NCBI GenBank assembly: GCA_038503035.1 | Contig: JAVSML010024444.1 | Coordinates: 124,001 to 188,000 of the forward strand | DNA length: 64,000 nt | Reading direction: 5' to 3' | Source: Crocodylus rhombifer | Lineage: Eukaryota; Chordata; Crocodylia; Crocodylidae | Shown here: positions 21,398 through 32,940 of the stretch, one piece after another | How the letters are laid out: each line of letters starts with the position of its first letter | Numbering within the stretch: position 1 is the first letter of the stretch | Made by a program: the position numbers and the translations under genes | Notes under the pieces: model-generated | Database searches by the model: none | What the model was told of the DNA's origin: nothing | The model's input: the letters and a program-made list of their open reading frames with translations, nothing else

Positions 21398-22571
21398 TGT
21401 CACGGGGTGGGGTCCTAGGGGTGGCCATGATCTCCCCTAGCACCTCCTACTGTGCCAAGTTTGCGTTAAAGCACCCTCATTCTCGCCCGCCATGTCTTGA
21501 ACTTGTATAAATAAAAGAGAGGCTGCCTTTCATCCCCTTGGTCATGGTTCTCCCTGCTACCCTGAGTCTTGTTCTGATAACGGGTTCCGGGCACCCCAGC
21601 CTTATGGGCTATGCATGGCTCCAACCATGCCAGTACCATGCCTCAAGACTCGCTGATGTACCAGACATTGTTTGGTCTGTTTCATTCTTGGCACTCTCTG
21701 GTGCTTGGGCTCTCCGCAGCCCCTTGTCTCTATTGGCACCCTCTGGCACTCTGGCTTGTCTTTCACCCTGAACCCCACAAGCACTCTGGCTTGTGTCTCA
21801 TCCTGCACCCCACAGGTGCTCTGGCTTGTCTCGCAACCACGCCCTCTGGCACTCGTCAATTGCTGCCCCCCTGCTCTCGGGTGTCTCATGCTGCCCTCTC
21901 TACTCTGGGGCTTCTCGTCACCCCCTTTGCTCTAGGGCTTCTCTCGCTGCCCCTTTGCCTCAGGGCTTCTTGCTCAGGTGGCCATAGCTGTGCCTGGCCC
22001 CCACCTCTCTTCCTTGGGGTCTCGAACCCCCGCAGATGGGCTCAGGTAGCCATGCCTGCCTCTTTGCTCTAGGTCTGGGGTCTGCGCACCCCAAAAATGC
22101 TGTACCCTCTCTGGTGCCAGGTTCTCCATGCTACCATGGGTTCCCTATGAGGCCTCCTCCAACCCCTAATAGCCTCACCCAAGCCACCGGTTGCAAACCG
22201 TAAACAGAAAGCTCAAGCCCCTAGGCTGCAACACAAATTCAAGCTGCTTGGCTATAACATTAGTCCCGCCACATCAGGGGTGTTCTATCCTTCCCCCAGT
22301 CTCAAAGCTGTACCTGCAGTTTAGCCTCTCCTCTTTGTTCAGTCCGGCAGAGCTCCTTCCTCTATGGCTGCTGGCACTAAACTGTCTGCTGTGCCTCAGC
22401 CTGGGTTTAAATGGGAGGCAGGCCCTTCCCCTTCCAGTCAACTAACTCCCACCAGTTACCCTGGCAACCTGCAGCTAGGCTCCTTACTTGCTGCTCCACA
22501 AGTAGCAGGCACCTCAGTGCGCTGCTACACACCTCCCCTCCTTATAGGGGGCACCAAAGTGCTCTGCGACA
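21398..22571 (+). mobile_element. LTR-like segment, possibly a solo LTR
   Basis: Begins TGTCACGGGG and ends CTCTGCGACA, matching TGTC...GACA termini. Contains TATAAATAAAAG near 21505. The flanks CCATG (21393-21397) and CTGTG (22572-22576) could be a diverged 5-bp duplication (two transitions). Within it, 21690-21870 holds about three imperfect copies of a 35-45-base unit based on CTCTGGCTTGTCT...CCCCACA. Open frames here are repeat-driven shadows. No second LTR or internal genes are recognised. Confidence 0.5.
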
Positions 22572-23214
22572 CTGTGTATGGACGTCAGTTTGCCTCACCC
22601 GGCACTTGTCTCAGTGGGACTGACTTAGCCTCTGTCTGTCCCCAGGTTACCTGGTCTCCTGGTGTCAGTCTCAATTCTTTCGGCCTGTCGTCACCGTGGT
22701 ATGGACAGCTGTCTCTTCTTTTCTCTGCAGGCTCTGAGACATCCCAGTCTGCCTGGAAGACATCCAGAATCCACAGATCTGCTTCTGGGCTTACATTATC
22801 TCTCAAAATTCCATTTTGGGGTTACCACCATTTGCCCTCTGTGGGGCACAGCTCTGTACTGGAATGCTGAGTGCCCACAGGGGAACCCACATCTGGTCCC
22901 CTGGGCTTCCTGTTCATCAGAGATTTTATCCCCAGTTCTGCAGTCCAGCCAGAGAATTGGTCCCAGCACACAACCATAAAGACCACACTGGCATGGGAGC
23001 CAATCCCAGCTCCTCCTGGCTCAGCTGTTTCTTTGATGTTTTCTTTTCTTCCATCGTGGTGCTTTCTCTGGCTACAGCTCCATGCCCACTGCTCCCATGG
23101 CTCAGCATGGTCTTGTGCAGCTCCATTCATCTTCTACCCCAGGTGAGTTCCCCTCTGGGGAACTTGCCACACAGAGGACAAGTGTATGTATTTTGATGTT
23201 CAAGATAGTCATCA
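22572..23214. other. Unrecognised sequence between LTR-like segment and CR1 fragment
   Basis: GC-moderate sequence with overlapping open frames on both strands (22364-23273) but no domain features. It could be internal sequence of the neighbouring LTR element. I cannot support a gene. Confidence 0.4.
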
Positions 23215-23640
23215 GAACTGTCCCACCCAGTCTCTGTGATACTAATCAGATTATAATTCCTTTTATATGCTGAAACTTTCAGCTCATCTTGTTTGTTCCC
23301 TATACATTTCACATTTGAATACATATATCAGATATATTTTGCATTCTGACCTTTTTATTTCTCTTTTGCATCACTTGTTGCTGTCCTGTGCCTCTTCTGC
23401 CCTTTCCTGGAGTTGAGCTGTTTCTTCTAGTTCTGTTACCTCTAGGTTTTTTGCTCTGTTGCTTGAGGGTTTGTTTACCACCCTGCAAGGAATTTAATTT
23501 AAAGCCCTACTTACTAGGTTGACCAGACAACACCCAAAGATGCCCTTTCCAGTTCTGGTCATCTGGATCCTATCTCTTGATATTAGTCCTCCCCCCCCAG
23601 AACATTGCACATTATCAAAAAATCCACAGCCTTCTTTGGA
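23215..23640 (-). mobile_element. CR1 fragment: endonuclease N-terminus and inter-ORF region
   Basis: Minus-strand reading gives GNKQDELKVSAYKRNYNLIS and then ITETGWDSS, the start of the CR1 ORF2 endonuclease. Upstream is the inter-ORF block near 23495-23510 (AATTTAAAGCCC). Identity stops at about 23215, after the ITET motif. It could be the missing 5' part of copy D displaced by the retrovirus and the LTR-like segment. The endonuclease stretch between the two pieces is absent. Confidence 0.65.
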
Positions 23641-24591
23641 GGCCATGTGTCCATGAGTAAACATGAATAGACAACAGAGCAATAGCAAAACATTAGTTCA
23701 AACATGTATATAGTAGAACACTTCCACAAAATAATGGTTGCTTTTGTCAGGTGACTATAAGATAACAGGTTCCTGGGTCATGGTAATTTCTTATATTTTA
23801 TCTACAAAAACTATTGCGAAGGATCTGAACTTGTTACAATAGATTAAAGTAGATTTTTTATTATACTGCAGTTCACCACTAAAGCCTAAAAAGTGCAATA
23901 CATTAGGTAATTTAAAGTCAGTGATGTGCAAATCTAAGTAAGTAAGAGTAAAGGGTCTTAGAAAATGATGCATCTGTTCTGATCATTTTAAGAGATTTTG
24001 CAAGAAGACTACTCCAGTAAATGATTTAAAAGGATTGTAAAAGGTCAAGGAAACTACTTACACTGCTTCCCAGTAGACTGAAAACTGAGGGTCTGTTAGT
24101 CTTTCAAAATCTATCCCTGAAAAAAAAGTAAACCGTGCAGCCACTAATTGTGCCTCAAAGCATGTTTTCAAAGGTTATGCTATAGATGAGCAGGAACTGG
24201 AACAACTGAGAAGACACCCTCCCCCAGTTCTGTACTTCAGGGACAGTTGGATCTGGATCTGAACTTTGCAAGCTGAGTTGCAACCTCTTGAGCGTTTTGT
24301 TCTCTGAGAAACACAGGTGTATCATGAAGGACCCTTATAGCTACAGAAGGGATCCAGACAGTCGTGCTTAATTACTATATACAAAGGTCAAGGCCAAGCT
24401 ATTTATACACACTGCCACTTCAATAGGGTTCTGGTAGTTTCTGATATACAGTCCTGCTAGAGAACACAAACTATTTTAAAAGGTACTATCAGTTCATATA
24501 AATTGCAAACACCAGATAGGGTATTCACTTTAGATGCTATGAAACATCTGTGAAAACAATGATCTTGAATGAAGTGGACTATTCTTACATG
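23641..24591. other. Gene-less DNA, no recognised element
   Basis: AT-rich sequence without coding or repeat signatures that I can name. The TACATG at 24586-24591 is the left target duplication of the solo LTR. Confidence 0.5.
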
Positions 24592-25666
24592 TGTCACAGG
24601 CCAGGTGGGCACTTTGAGTGTATCAATTTAGTTGCAGGCTGTCTGGGTGCTGCAAGTGTATCAGCCACTGGGCTGTTTGGTTCAGGATCGAGGAGGCAGA
24701 GTTGGGAGTGAAGCAAAGACAAATTTATTATAGCTTACACACACAACAGTTAACAGAAAGATAAATGTGACAAGCAGATAATGCAATATTAAAGAGCTAA
24801 TAGTAAATAATAACAGATAATAATAACAGAGAGGTAGATCAATCTGTCACAGGCCAACTGGGTACTGTGAAGATATCAGCCACTGGACTGTTTAAAATAA
24901 CAGATAGACAGACATGGGTTAGCAATTTATCGATAGTCCCTTGATGCCAGGTGCACGCCAAGTGATTCCAGCGAAGTCAGGCATCCCCGATTGACACTGT
25001 TGGAGGGATTATTGGGAAAGTCCTTTGACCAGGATCCGATCCTTGCTCACACTGGGAGTCTGGAGTCTGGGCTTTGAACAGCAATGACCATTCTGTTCCC
25101 TCCTTCCTGCTGGTCACCTGATACCCGTGCTTTTTTATACCTAGTTTTATGCTAATCTGTTGGTTTTAGAGCCACTCACAATTTTGCCCTATAGCTGTTA
25201 CCCTTATGGGATTGAAAGGTGCTAAAAATTATCATAAAACGTTACTACCCAGACTCAGATTTATCCAATAAACAAATTATATTGCAGCGTTTTTAGGTTT
25301 GAAATTGATATTACTAAACCCAACCCTTTTAAGTTTTTCTGAATATGCTTTCTTGGGATGTGCTTTCCTGGAATGTGTTGGGTGTGCCAGGCGGTTGGAT
25401 CCAGTTTTTATCATCAAGGCTGAACCCTGAGCAAAAACGGTTAGGTCACCTAATCTTGCAGCTACAGCTTTGCCTTTAGGGCCCAGTCAGTTCCATGAAC
25501 AGTTAGTTTTATCATTTTGGTTAAACTTATGACAGACAAGTTACATGTGTGAGTTACAAACTTACAAGCTTTATATTAGCTAATATTGCCTATTAGGCAA
25601 AATACCGAATGCCTCCAAGAAGCACATATTTATTGTTTATTAATCTCTCTGGTTCTGGCTGTCACA
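24592..25666 (-). mobile_element. Solo LTR, 1,075 bp, with a perfect 6-bp target duplication
   Basis: Termini TGTCACAG and CTGTCACA are inverted repeats. TACATG flanks both ends (24586-24591 and 25667-25672). Minus orientation is favoured: a TATA box (TATAAAAAAG in reverse complement near 25130) precedes AATAAA (near 24727), which is about 135 bases from the end. A segment beginning TGTCACAGGCCA is repeated near 24845 with the CAGCCACTGG...CTGTTT block, so the LTR contains a partial internal duplication. A 6-bp duplication fits beta- or alpha-like retroviruses. No internal genes remain. Confidence 0.82.
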
Positions 25667-25672
25667 TACATG

Positions 25673-26109
25673 GGAAATGTTCTTTAAAATGGTATCATCT
25701 TTTTGATCGTGTGTGTTAGTGGGAGGCCAGGTGTAATACATATAAAATCCATGCATTAAAGACACTGAATATAGTGCTCTGTCCTCTGCCCTGGCTACAG
25801 CAGTATTTTAGAGGAAAACATCTGCATTAAAGGACAGCTAAAGATTTTCCCTGGCCCAGGGGAATCTCTTGGCTACAGAAAGGTGACATCATATGGAATA
25901 TGTTGTGGGCATAGAATGCTTTAGCAAAGGGTTTCACTTCTTCACAGATGTGGCTGTAACTGAGACTGCTTCCTACAGGTAGTGTAATTTAGCCTAACCC
26001 TGTACCTATATGAAGTTTTGTCAGAGATTTTTTCAGCCCTGACTGGCCTGTGATAAAAATAAAGTAACTTATAATAACTTACTTACTACCGTAGGATTGA
26101 AATATTGTT
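25673..26109. other. Gene-less DNA, no recognised element
   Basis: Nothing recognisable. The edge of the Penelope 3' fragment begins near 26088-26110. Confidence 0.5.
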
Positions 26110-26200
26110 GTAGCCATGATGGTCCATGAAGTATGCAAGGAGCAAGATTTTGGGATGATAGCTTTTATTGGATTAACTATAGAGTTGAGAGAGATGTTAC
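26110..26200 (-). mobile_element. Penelope-like element 3' end, outer part
   Basis: GTTGTAGCCATGATGGTC is the reverse complement of the 3' tail motif found at 6030-6047 (one mismatch). The following bases match the 3' UTR of that element in inverted order as far as 26200, where the hAT-like element is inserted. Confidence 0.72.
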
Positions 26201-27897
26201 CAGAGTTCCCTCTAAGCTGTGCACATGCCCAGCTGCGCACAATTAAAAATCTTGCTGTGCACCAACTTTTTAATGCATGCACCCGCCCAGAGATGAGCTG
26301 AGCGCGGCGGAGGCACTGGGGGTGGGACACTTACCAAAGGTAAGCTCCTCACTCCTTATACCTGGCAGGCAGTGGCTCCTCCCTGAGGCAAGGTGGGGGT
26401 GGGGACGGGGCTGGGTGCTGGCGCAGGCTCTGCCGGCTCCAGGAAACCTCCGAAGGCTCCACCAGCTCCAGAGAACTGCTCTGCAGCCTCGCATTGCCTT
26501 GGGGAGCAAGGAGGCACATGGCGTTGGGGCTGGGGACTATTTGATGTCTTCTATTGATGCAGATATGCTGCTAGATCTGGGGGTTGCCAGCGGTTGGCAG
26601 CCAAGTTGTCTACATCCTCTGAATCCCTCACAGGAGCCCAGAGATGGCCCAATGTTACGCCCCAATGGGGGCAGGTCCAGCCTGGCTGTCATTGCCGTTG
26701 CTCACTGCTGTCCGGCAGTGGGCGACCAGAGCCATGATGACATCAACTGAAAGTTCTTGGAGTGGGTTATCGCATTGGCATCTGGTGCTCGATGTTCTTG
26801 CGTGCGGTTCGTAAAAGGCTAAAAGCTTTAAAAAGTTAAAAGCCTAAAACCGCAAGGGGGTCGCCACTGGGTATGGCAACCAGCGCCTTAAAAACACCAA
26901 GAAATTATGGGGGACAACAAGAGAGAAAACAGGGTGGGCTTGTGCGGGTCATAGGTTCAAAACTAGTGCTCCCCCGGGGGAGACCGAGCAGAGCACCCCA
27001 GACAGCACCCACTGGCTCGCAAACTGGGGGAGCTCACCGGCGGCTACTGCCCAGTGGTACTCCGCCTGGAGACGCGCTAAGGACACCAAGGAAAAACGCC
27101 CCAAGGGCACCGGGAACCTTCCAGTTCCCTGGAGCCGGCAGAGCCCCCAGCTCCCATCCCTGCCTTGCCTCACCTCAGGGAGGAGCCATTGCCTGCCCTG
27201 CATGAGGAGTGAGGAGCTTATCTGTTATCTGACTCGTGGAATTTTCTGTTTGTTGTGTGCCAAGCAGCCAGAATTAGAAATTTCAAGCCCTATCCTGATT
27301 GTCCAGTGATATAACATTACCTCCCTAGAACCAACCCATGCTTCAACATTTTCATTAGGGGGCATAGCTCAGTATTTTTATTTTCACGTTTCCCCTTAAA
27401 AACATATCATTACTGATCCACAAGATAAAGAAAGTCTTGTTCTGCTCTGCTTTCAGCACAGACTGACTCTCTTGGCTCTGCTGCATGAGGAATATCCCAG
27501 TTTGTTGTCTGTAGGTATGACTCTCACATGCACATTTTTTTAAACAGTAGAGCAACTTTTCTTGAGAAAGGCCTTGGGGGTTGAGGAGGAGGAGGAGAGG
27601 GAAGACACAGTGCTGTAGCAAGGTGGGAGGAAGCGGGATGACTGCCCTGGGTGCTGAAGCGAAGGGGCGCTAACAGGCGATGCCCAGCCAGTGCGGGTAT
27701 GGGATGGAGCCGTGAGCAGCTTATAGTGGGGCATGGGGATGGGGGGAGGGCAGCTCCCACCACTGCATGCACAGGCAAGTATGGTGGGGAACTGCTCCAC
27801 AGCCTCTGCCGGCTCCAGGGCACCGTGGGACCAAAGTGGCATGCTCACAGACCAAAGTGGCATGTTCACAGACCACTACTCTTTAGAGGGAACATTG
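26201..27897. mobile_element. hAT-like non-autonomous DNA transposon, 1,697 bp
   Basis: Terminal inverted repeats are CAGAGTTCCCTCTAA (left) and CAATGTTCCCTCTAA (right, reverse complement). The octamer GATGTTAC flanks both ends exactly (26193-26200 and 27898-27905), diagnostic of hAT-type insertion (CAG-start, 8-bp duplication). No transposase is recognisable in any frame, so movement must have depended on another copy. Internally, 26338-26455 and 27108-27228 are long inverted repeats containing GGCTCCTCCCTGAGG and CTCTGCCGGCTCCAGG. Open frames inside are by-products of GC-rich composition. Confidence 0.88.
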
Positions 27898-27940
27898 GAT
27901 GTTACACAAGCTTTTGACCACAGAAGTGCTCTTCTAAAAA
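27898..27940 (-). mobile_element. Penelope-like element 3' end, inner part
   Basis: After the duplicated octamer the sequence continues ACAAGCTTTTGACCACAGA, aligning with the reverse complement of the 3' UTR at about 5915-5950 of the complete copy (GCAAGCTTTCGGGTAC). It is therefore the continuation of the fragment ending at 26200. Confidence 0.68.
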
Positions 27941-29232
27941 TCTGGAAGTTTGTCAACGCTCTCTCCCAACTATAAAGTTGGTCCAAAAAAGATATCACCA
28001 AAAAAACCCCCTTGTTTCTACCACAGTTGTCTTGAAGTTTGAGCTCTGTAAATAGGAATGACTGACTATATATTTATGCTGTTTATACAGACTGCAGCTT
28101 GGTCCAGGTTTGATTCCTCTGAATAGTTTGTGTAGCAAATTGCCAAACAAGATTCAAATCAATTTAGATAAGCTACAGTATTATAGACAGTTAATCAATA
28201 TTCATATAATTCTGAAGGAGCTTTAAACACCTATAGAGAGTGCAAAAGTCAATACTGTGAGCCTGTTGCTACCTTTATTATAATGCCCTTCAACATAATG
28301 GTATTAATTCTAGAGCAGCTTTTTCTTCTCCTGCCCTGTGCTATGAAGCTTGTTACAGACTCTCCACTGCCAAGGAAAGGGTTTCACAATTGACAGTATT
28401 CATCAGTGTTCATAATGATGCTAGTCTTAGCATAAAAGTTAAACATAAGGGTAAGAAACATTTTAAAGTTTTCTTTTAAATCTAGACAAAGGAGGAGACA
28501 TCAATATTAAATATCCTAGAAAAGACAGAACAGCTGGAGCATGACACTGAATGTGAATGTGTGATCTGGGTTAAGAGTCCCAAAAGTTCTTAGGTGAATT
28601 AGGAGCCTAACTTCCAATTTCAAAAGAGGCTCTGACACTTAGCTTTTGGCTTCTGATACAGAAGGTGTTTAGGTACCTAATACCTATTTAAGCACACTGA
28701 ATATTTATAATAGCATTCTTCACTTATGATTCAGGCAAATCATGATATCACTTGCTAGCACAAGTAGACCCTGTTCTCTAACTCATTACTTTTTGAACTG
28801 GGTACATTTATATTAGATTTTACATAATGAAACTCAGACTGAAGAGAATGTGTAGCATATTCCACTTCTCTCCTATCTTTAGTAGCAGGGAAGTCTGAAG
28901 TGGAAGTGTTTCTTTGTGCTTGTCTAGCATGGTGGTGATGATTTTTCATCAGTCTTTACAATGGCAGCCAAAAAAACACTGAACAGGAAAAGTCAAGGAT
29001 TATCTTTTCCCAATGTGATGTTGTGTTGGAAGTGCAGAAATAGATGCTGTTAAAATGCACTGATTTTTTTCTTCCTTCTTTTGCCTCTGGCTCTGAGCAT
29101 CCCACAGAAAAGGTAGTCTGGGACACAACACAAGGTCTACACATCCCTCAAGAAGAACAGACACTCTACGGGTACTGTATAATTGTGACAGGCATCACCC
29201 TACCCAGAATGGGGAACTTTTACTGCAGAGTG
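27941..29232. other. Gene-less DNA, no recognised element
   Basis: No gene is recognised. A 63-codon open stretch (29044-29235, plus) follows a pyrimidine-rich run and an AG, but it lacks a convincing donor site and any family feature. Confidence 0.45.
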
Positions 29233-30010
29233 TAAGGCAATCAAAAAACCTGAGGCTGAATTGATTCAGTCTTTGCAGGTTAATCTAAACTGCACAGATT
29301 AAATTGAAGCAGAAGTAAACAGGCATTTACCTTCGATTCAAGAAATGCAGCCACATGTCTGCAGTGGCTCAAGCCATAAGCGGGGGGGGCACAAGAGCAC
29401 AGCTCTCTGGCATGTAGCCAGAATGGGCTGTGTGTTTGCTTCCTCTTCCTGCTGCCCCCAAGGTCTCTGGGATTTGTGTCCATAATTACTGCAACAGGAC
29501 TCTGAAGAGTTGCTCATCAATTCCTCTTCCTGCTTCCAGGTTCCTCTGGGATTTGTAGTCAATAGTTGCAACCAGCAATAAATCTAAGGAGGGGAAGGAG
29601 TGTATAACCCCTCCGCCACCAACCCCAGCTGGGGTTAGCCTGGGGAGGAATCCCCCCACCCTCTGTAGCTGGGCTTGCCCCACCCCACTTTGTCAGCCAG
29701 CCCTCACTACCCTAGCTACAGAGCACAGGGGCAGGGCTAGCCCTGCTCTCTGGAGCAGACAGCCCAGCCCAGGTCTGGAAAGCATGCTGGGGGACTGATT
29801 TAACTTGAACCAGGAAGGGATCAAAAGTTTCAAAAAGTGGTTTGACCTAAATCAGTTAAGTCTGATAGTACATTTAACCAGGTTTATCTTAAACCAGTTT
29901 CACCCATTCTGAAACTGGTTTATATGAACTGAACTTCTAGTCTACTACAGGTTTAAACCAGTTTCTGATCACTTAAAATGGTTTATATTTAACTGCTGTC
30001 CCCAGCCCAA
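29233..30010. mobile_element. Non-autonomous TIR element, short family member
   Basis: Shares both ends with 45136-46545: TGAATTGATTCAGTCTTTGCAGGTTA near the left, and AACCAGTTTCTGATCACTTAAA near the right. It also shares repeated AAACCAGTTT/AAACTGGTTT motifs in the right 200 bases and a right terminus CTGTCCCCAGCCC. The middle differs in length and is GC-rich. No transposase. The left end is poorly conserved in this copy. Confidence 0.6.
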
Positions 30011-31640
30011 AAGGCTACTGCTTGATCTAGACTTTCTAGCTGGGAGTTTCAATGGACTCTCATCCTCTACAGAACAGACATAGGGGGCTATGTGCTACAG
30101 ATCCAAGCTTTCTCCAGGGAGAAAAAAACAAAAGGGCAACCTAGAGAGCAGCAGTCTCAAGGTATAGAGATTTGGGGGAATGACCATGGTGAGTTAGGGT
30201 AGATAGCTTCTAAGTAGGGGGAGTTATAGCATGATTACTGGTAAATAGAAAAACACAGAGTTTTGAGCACAGTCCATGTGAAGGAGGGAATAAGTTCTGA
30301 ATGTGGCTGTGTCTTGGTTTACTCTCTTTTTATACTGGGATGCTGAACTTCATCAAACATGAGTCAGCCCCTGCATGTATGTATAATAAGGAACTAAAAA
30401 TAATGTAACAAACAAACAAAAAGAAAGAGCTAGTAGCCATGGTAGTGGTACTGAATTCCTATTTTGAGCTGATGGACATGAAAGGGAGTATGTTTTCAAA
30501 ATGTACATTTTTTAGATTCAGTGGGGAAGTAACAGCATTGCATTGGGGTTAGATTTTAAAAAATATAAAAACAACAACATATAAAAAACCACCACCCTTT
30601 TCACTGCAGTGTCGAAGGGCTGTCACAGCAGCATCTCAGTATGTCAGCATCAGACTAGGAAGGCTTACATGAAATCCTTGAAGTTCTCCAAACATATTTG
30701 CATTCCACAAAATATATCACATAAAACAATTGTAATCAAGAAGCTGGAGAAACAATAGATTAGTACATTGCCATACTGTGCAGATGGATACAATTATCAG
30801 AACTTAAAAGGTGAAATAATTAATGGTAGATCCATAAAGGGGAGCAGAGATGCAAGAAACTCAAATAATAACCCATACAAATTCTGTCAAGAGCTATAGA
30901 TAAGTACAAACTAGTAAACAAGCTTTTTATTAAGGAAAAAAAATAATTCACTAAGTAGCAGAGGTAAAGCAAAAAACTACAAAGGAAAATACTCTTATAT
31001 TCATGTCAAATCAAATGCACAGATACAAGGCAGAGCAGAGAAAATGCAAGGAAAGACCTGTGGCTCTGTGGAGAAAAACTTGCAAATGGAAACATCCATG
31101 TGCATATGGTTATTTACAATAATTGTGAAAAGCAGAATCATCATGCCAGAAGCAGCAGACAAGAAAAGTACAGTTAAAATGCAGTATGTGATGGAAACAG
31201 AAAGTGACTCAGAGAGTGAAATTTAAAATGTGTATGACTTTAAAGCAGTGCAAAGCAGCAAAAATAAATGGTTTATTAGGTTTAGACTAGATACAAGGCA
31301 ACAGCACACAAACAAACAGGTGATGGGATGCCAAACAGACAAGGTAGGCTACAAAGCCTCCTTCAGCCTAACAAAAGTAAGAAGAAAAATTCAACCAAGC
31401 AAAGACATATTGAAATTATACGGCAACATGATCAACTAGAAACAGAACACCAAGTAATTATATAGACACTGAAACCCTCAGGCAGGCAACACAAAAGTCA
31501 CTGCTTTCAGCAAAAACCCGCCCAAAACTATGACTGTGTCACACTAAGCCAGAGACAAATGATTCACAAAATAGGCCAGGGGTGCTCAACCCCCACCTTC
31601 AAGGCCACAAATCCATGGGGAATCCCACAGACCATGGCCC
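30011..31640. other. Gene-less AT-rich DNA
   Basis: No recognised element or gene. Open stretches at 31044-31226 and 31230-31439 are lysine-rich with no domain features. Confidence 0.5.
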
Positions 31641-31649
31641 TGTTCATTA

Positions 31650-31893
31650 GGTTGGCCACACAGGATTGCACAGGGCCCAACCCCAGTCAGCAGAATTTGT
31701 AGGGGTGGCACAGAGGCCCNNNNNNNNNNGTCTGATCCCCACATGTGGGACTAGGCAGAGGTAGTATGTGGCCCCCAGACCCTGATCCCGGTGCATGGGA
31801 CTGAGCAGAGGCAGCATGGATCCCGGAGGCCCAATCCCAATGGGCAGAGGTAGCCATGGGGTCCTGGGATCTGATCCCAGTGAACAGAGGCAA
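31650..31893. repeat. Imperfect minisatellite spanning an assembly gap
   Basis: About four diverged copies of a roughly 45-52-base unit based on CTGATCCCAGTG...GGCAGAGGCAGCAT. Ten N at 31720-31729 mark a gap, probably because the tandem copies could not be assembled. True array length is unknown. Confidence 0.7.
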
Positions 31894-32940
31894 CATAGAT
31901 TCATAGATGTTAGGGTCAGAAGGGACTTCAGTAGGTCATCGAGTCCAACCCCCTACCCTGGACAGGAAAGAGTGCTGGAGTCAGACAACCCCAGCTAGGT
32001 GCTTGTCCAGTCTCCTTTTGAAGACCCATAGCGTAGGGGAGAGCATCACCTCCCTTGAAAGCCCTTTCCAGGTTCTGGCAACCCTTACTGTGAAGTTCTT
32101 TCTAATGTCCAACCTAAATCTGTTCTCTGCCAATTTGTGGCCATTGTCCCTAGCTACTCCAGGGGGTGCCCTAGTAAATAGAGTATCTCTTATTCCCTGC
32201 TGCCCTCCTCTGATGAATCTATAGGCAGCCACAAGATCACCTCTCAGCTTTCTCTTGCAAAGGCCGAAGAGATTTACATCTCTCAGTCTCTCTTCATAGG
32301 GTCGTACCTGCAGGCCCCTAACCATACAGGTGGCCCTCCTCTGAACCCTCTTAAGATTCCCCACATCCCTCTTGAAGTGTGGTGCCCAAAACTGGATGCA
32401 GTACTGCAACTGCAGCCTGACCAGTGCCACATAGAAGGGAAGCATCACCTCCCTGGCCCTGTTCGTCATGCATCTGCTAATGCATGATAAAGTGTGGTTA
32501 GCCATGTTAATCACTTCATCACATTGATGATTCATGTTCATCTAGGAGTCAACTATGACTCCAAGATCCCTTTCTGCTGCTGTGCTGCTAAGAAGGTCAT
32601 CCCCAAGTCTGTATGTGTGCTGGTGGTTCTTGTTGCCCAGGTGCAGCACTTTGCACTTGTCTTTGTTGAACTATTTCATTCTTCCCATTTTTTCAAACTG
32701 TCCAGATCCACCTGGATCCATTCCATACCCTCTGGTATATTAACTTTCCCCATAACTTGGTATCATGTGCAAACTTGGACAGGGTGCTCTCCAGGCCTTC
32801 ATCCAAATCACCGATGAAGACACTGAATAGCAGTGAGCCAAGGACCAATCCTTGCAGGACTCCACTGCCTATATCTTTCCAGGTCAATATTGACCCATCC
32901 ACCACCTGGAGCCTTGGGCCTGATTCACCCACCAACATAG
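31894..32940 (-). mobile_element. 5'-truncated CR1, 3' half of the RT
   Basis: Minus-strand CR1 ending in the standard tail (AGATTCATAGATGTTAGGGT at the 3' end near 31894). It encodes the RT from the GVLQG block (near 32850) and FAHDTKLWG (FADD with one Asp changed to His, near 32770) to the end LDKHLAGVV. A 186-codon stretch (31981-32541) is open and contains RVQRRATCMVRG and ENRFRLDIRKNF. It is related to copies E/F but clearly more diverged, with shifts near 32550 and 32690. Confidence 0.9.

Noticed and set aside
21611..22072. 153-codon plus-strand open frame
   Set aside because: Driven by the CTCTGGCTTGTCT-type repeat in the LTR-like segment. Low-complexity translation in several overlapping frames.
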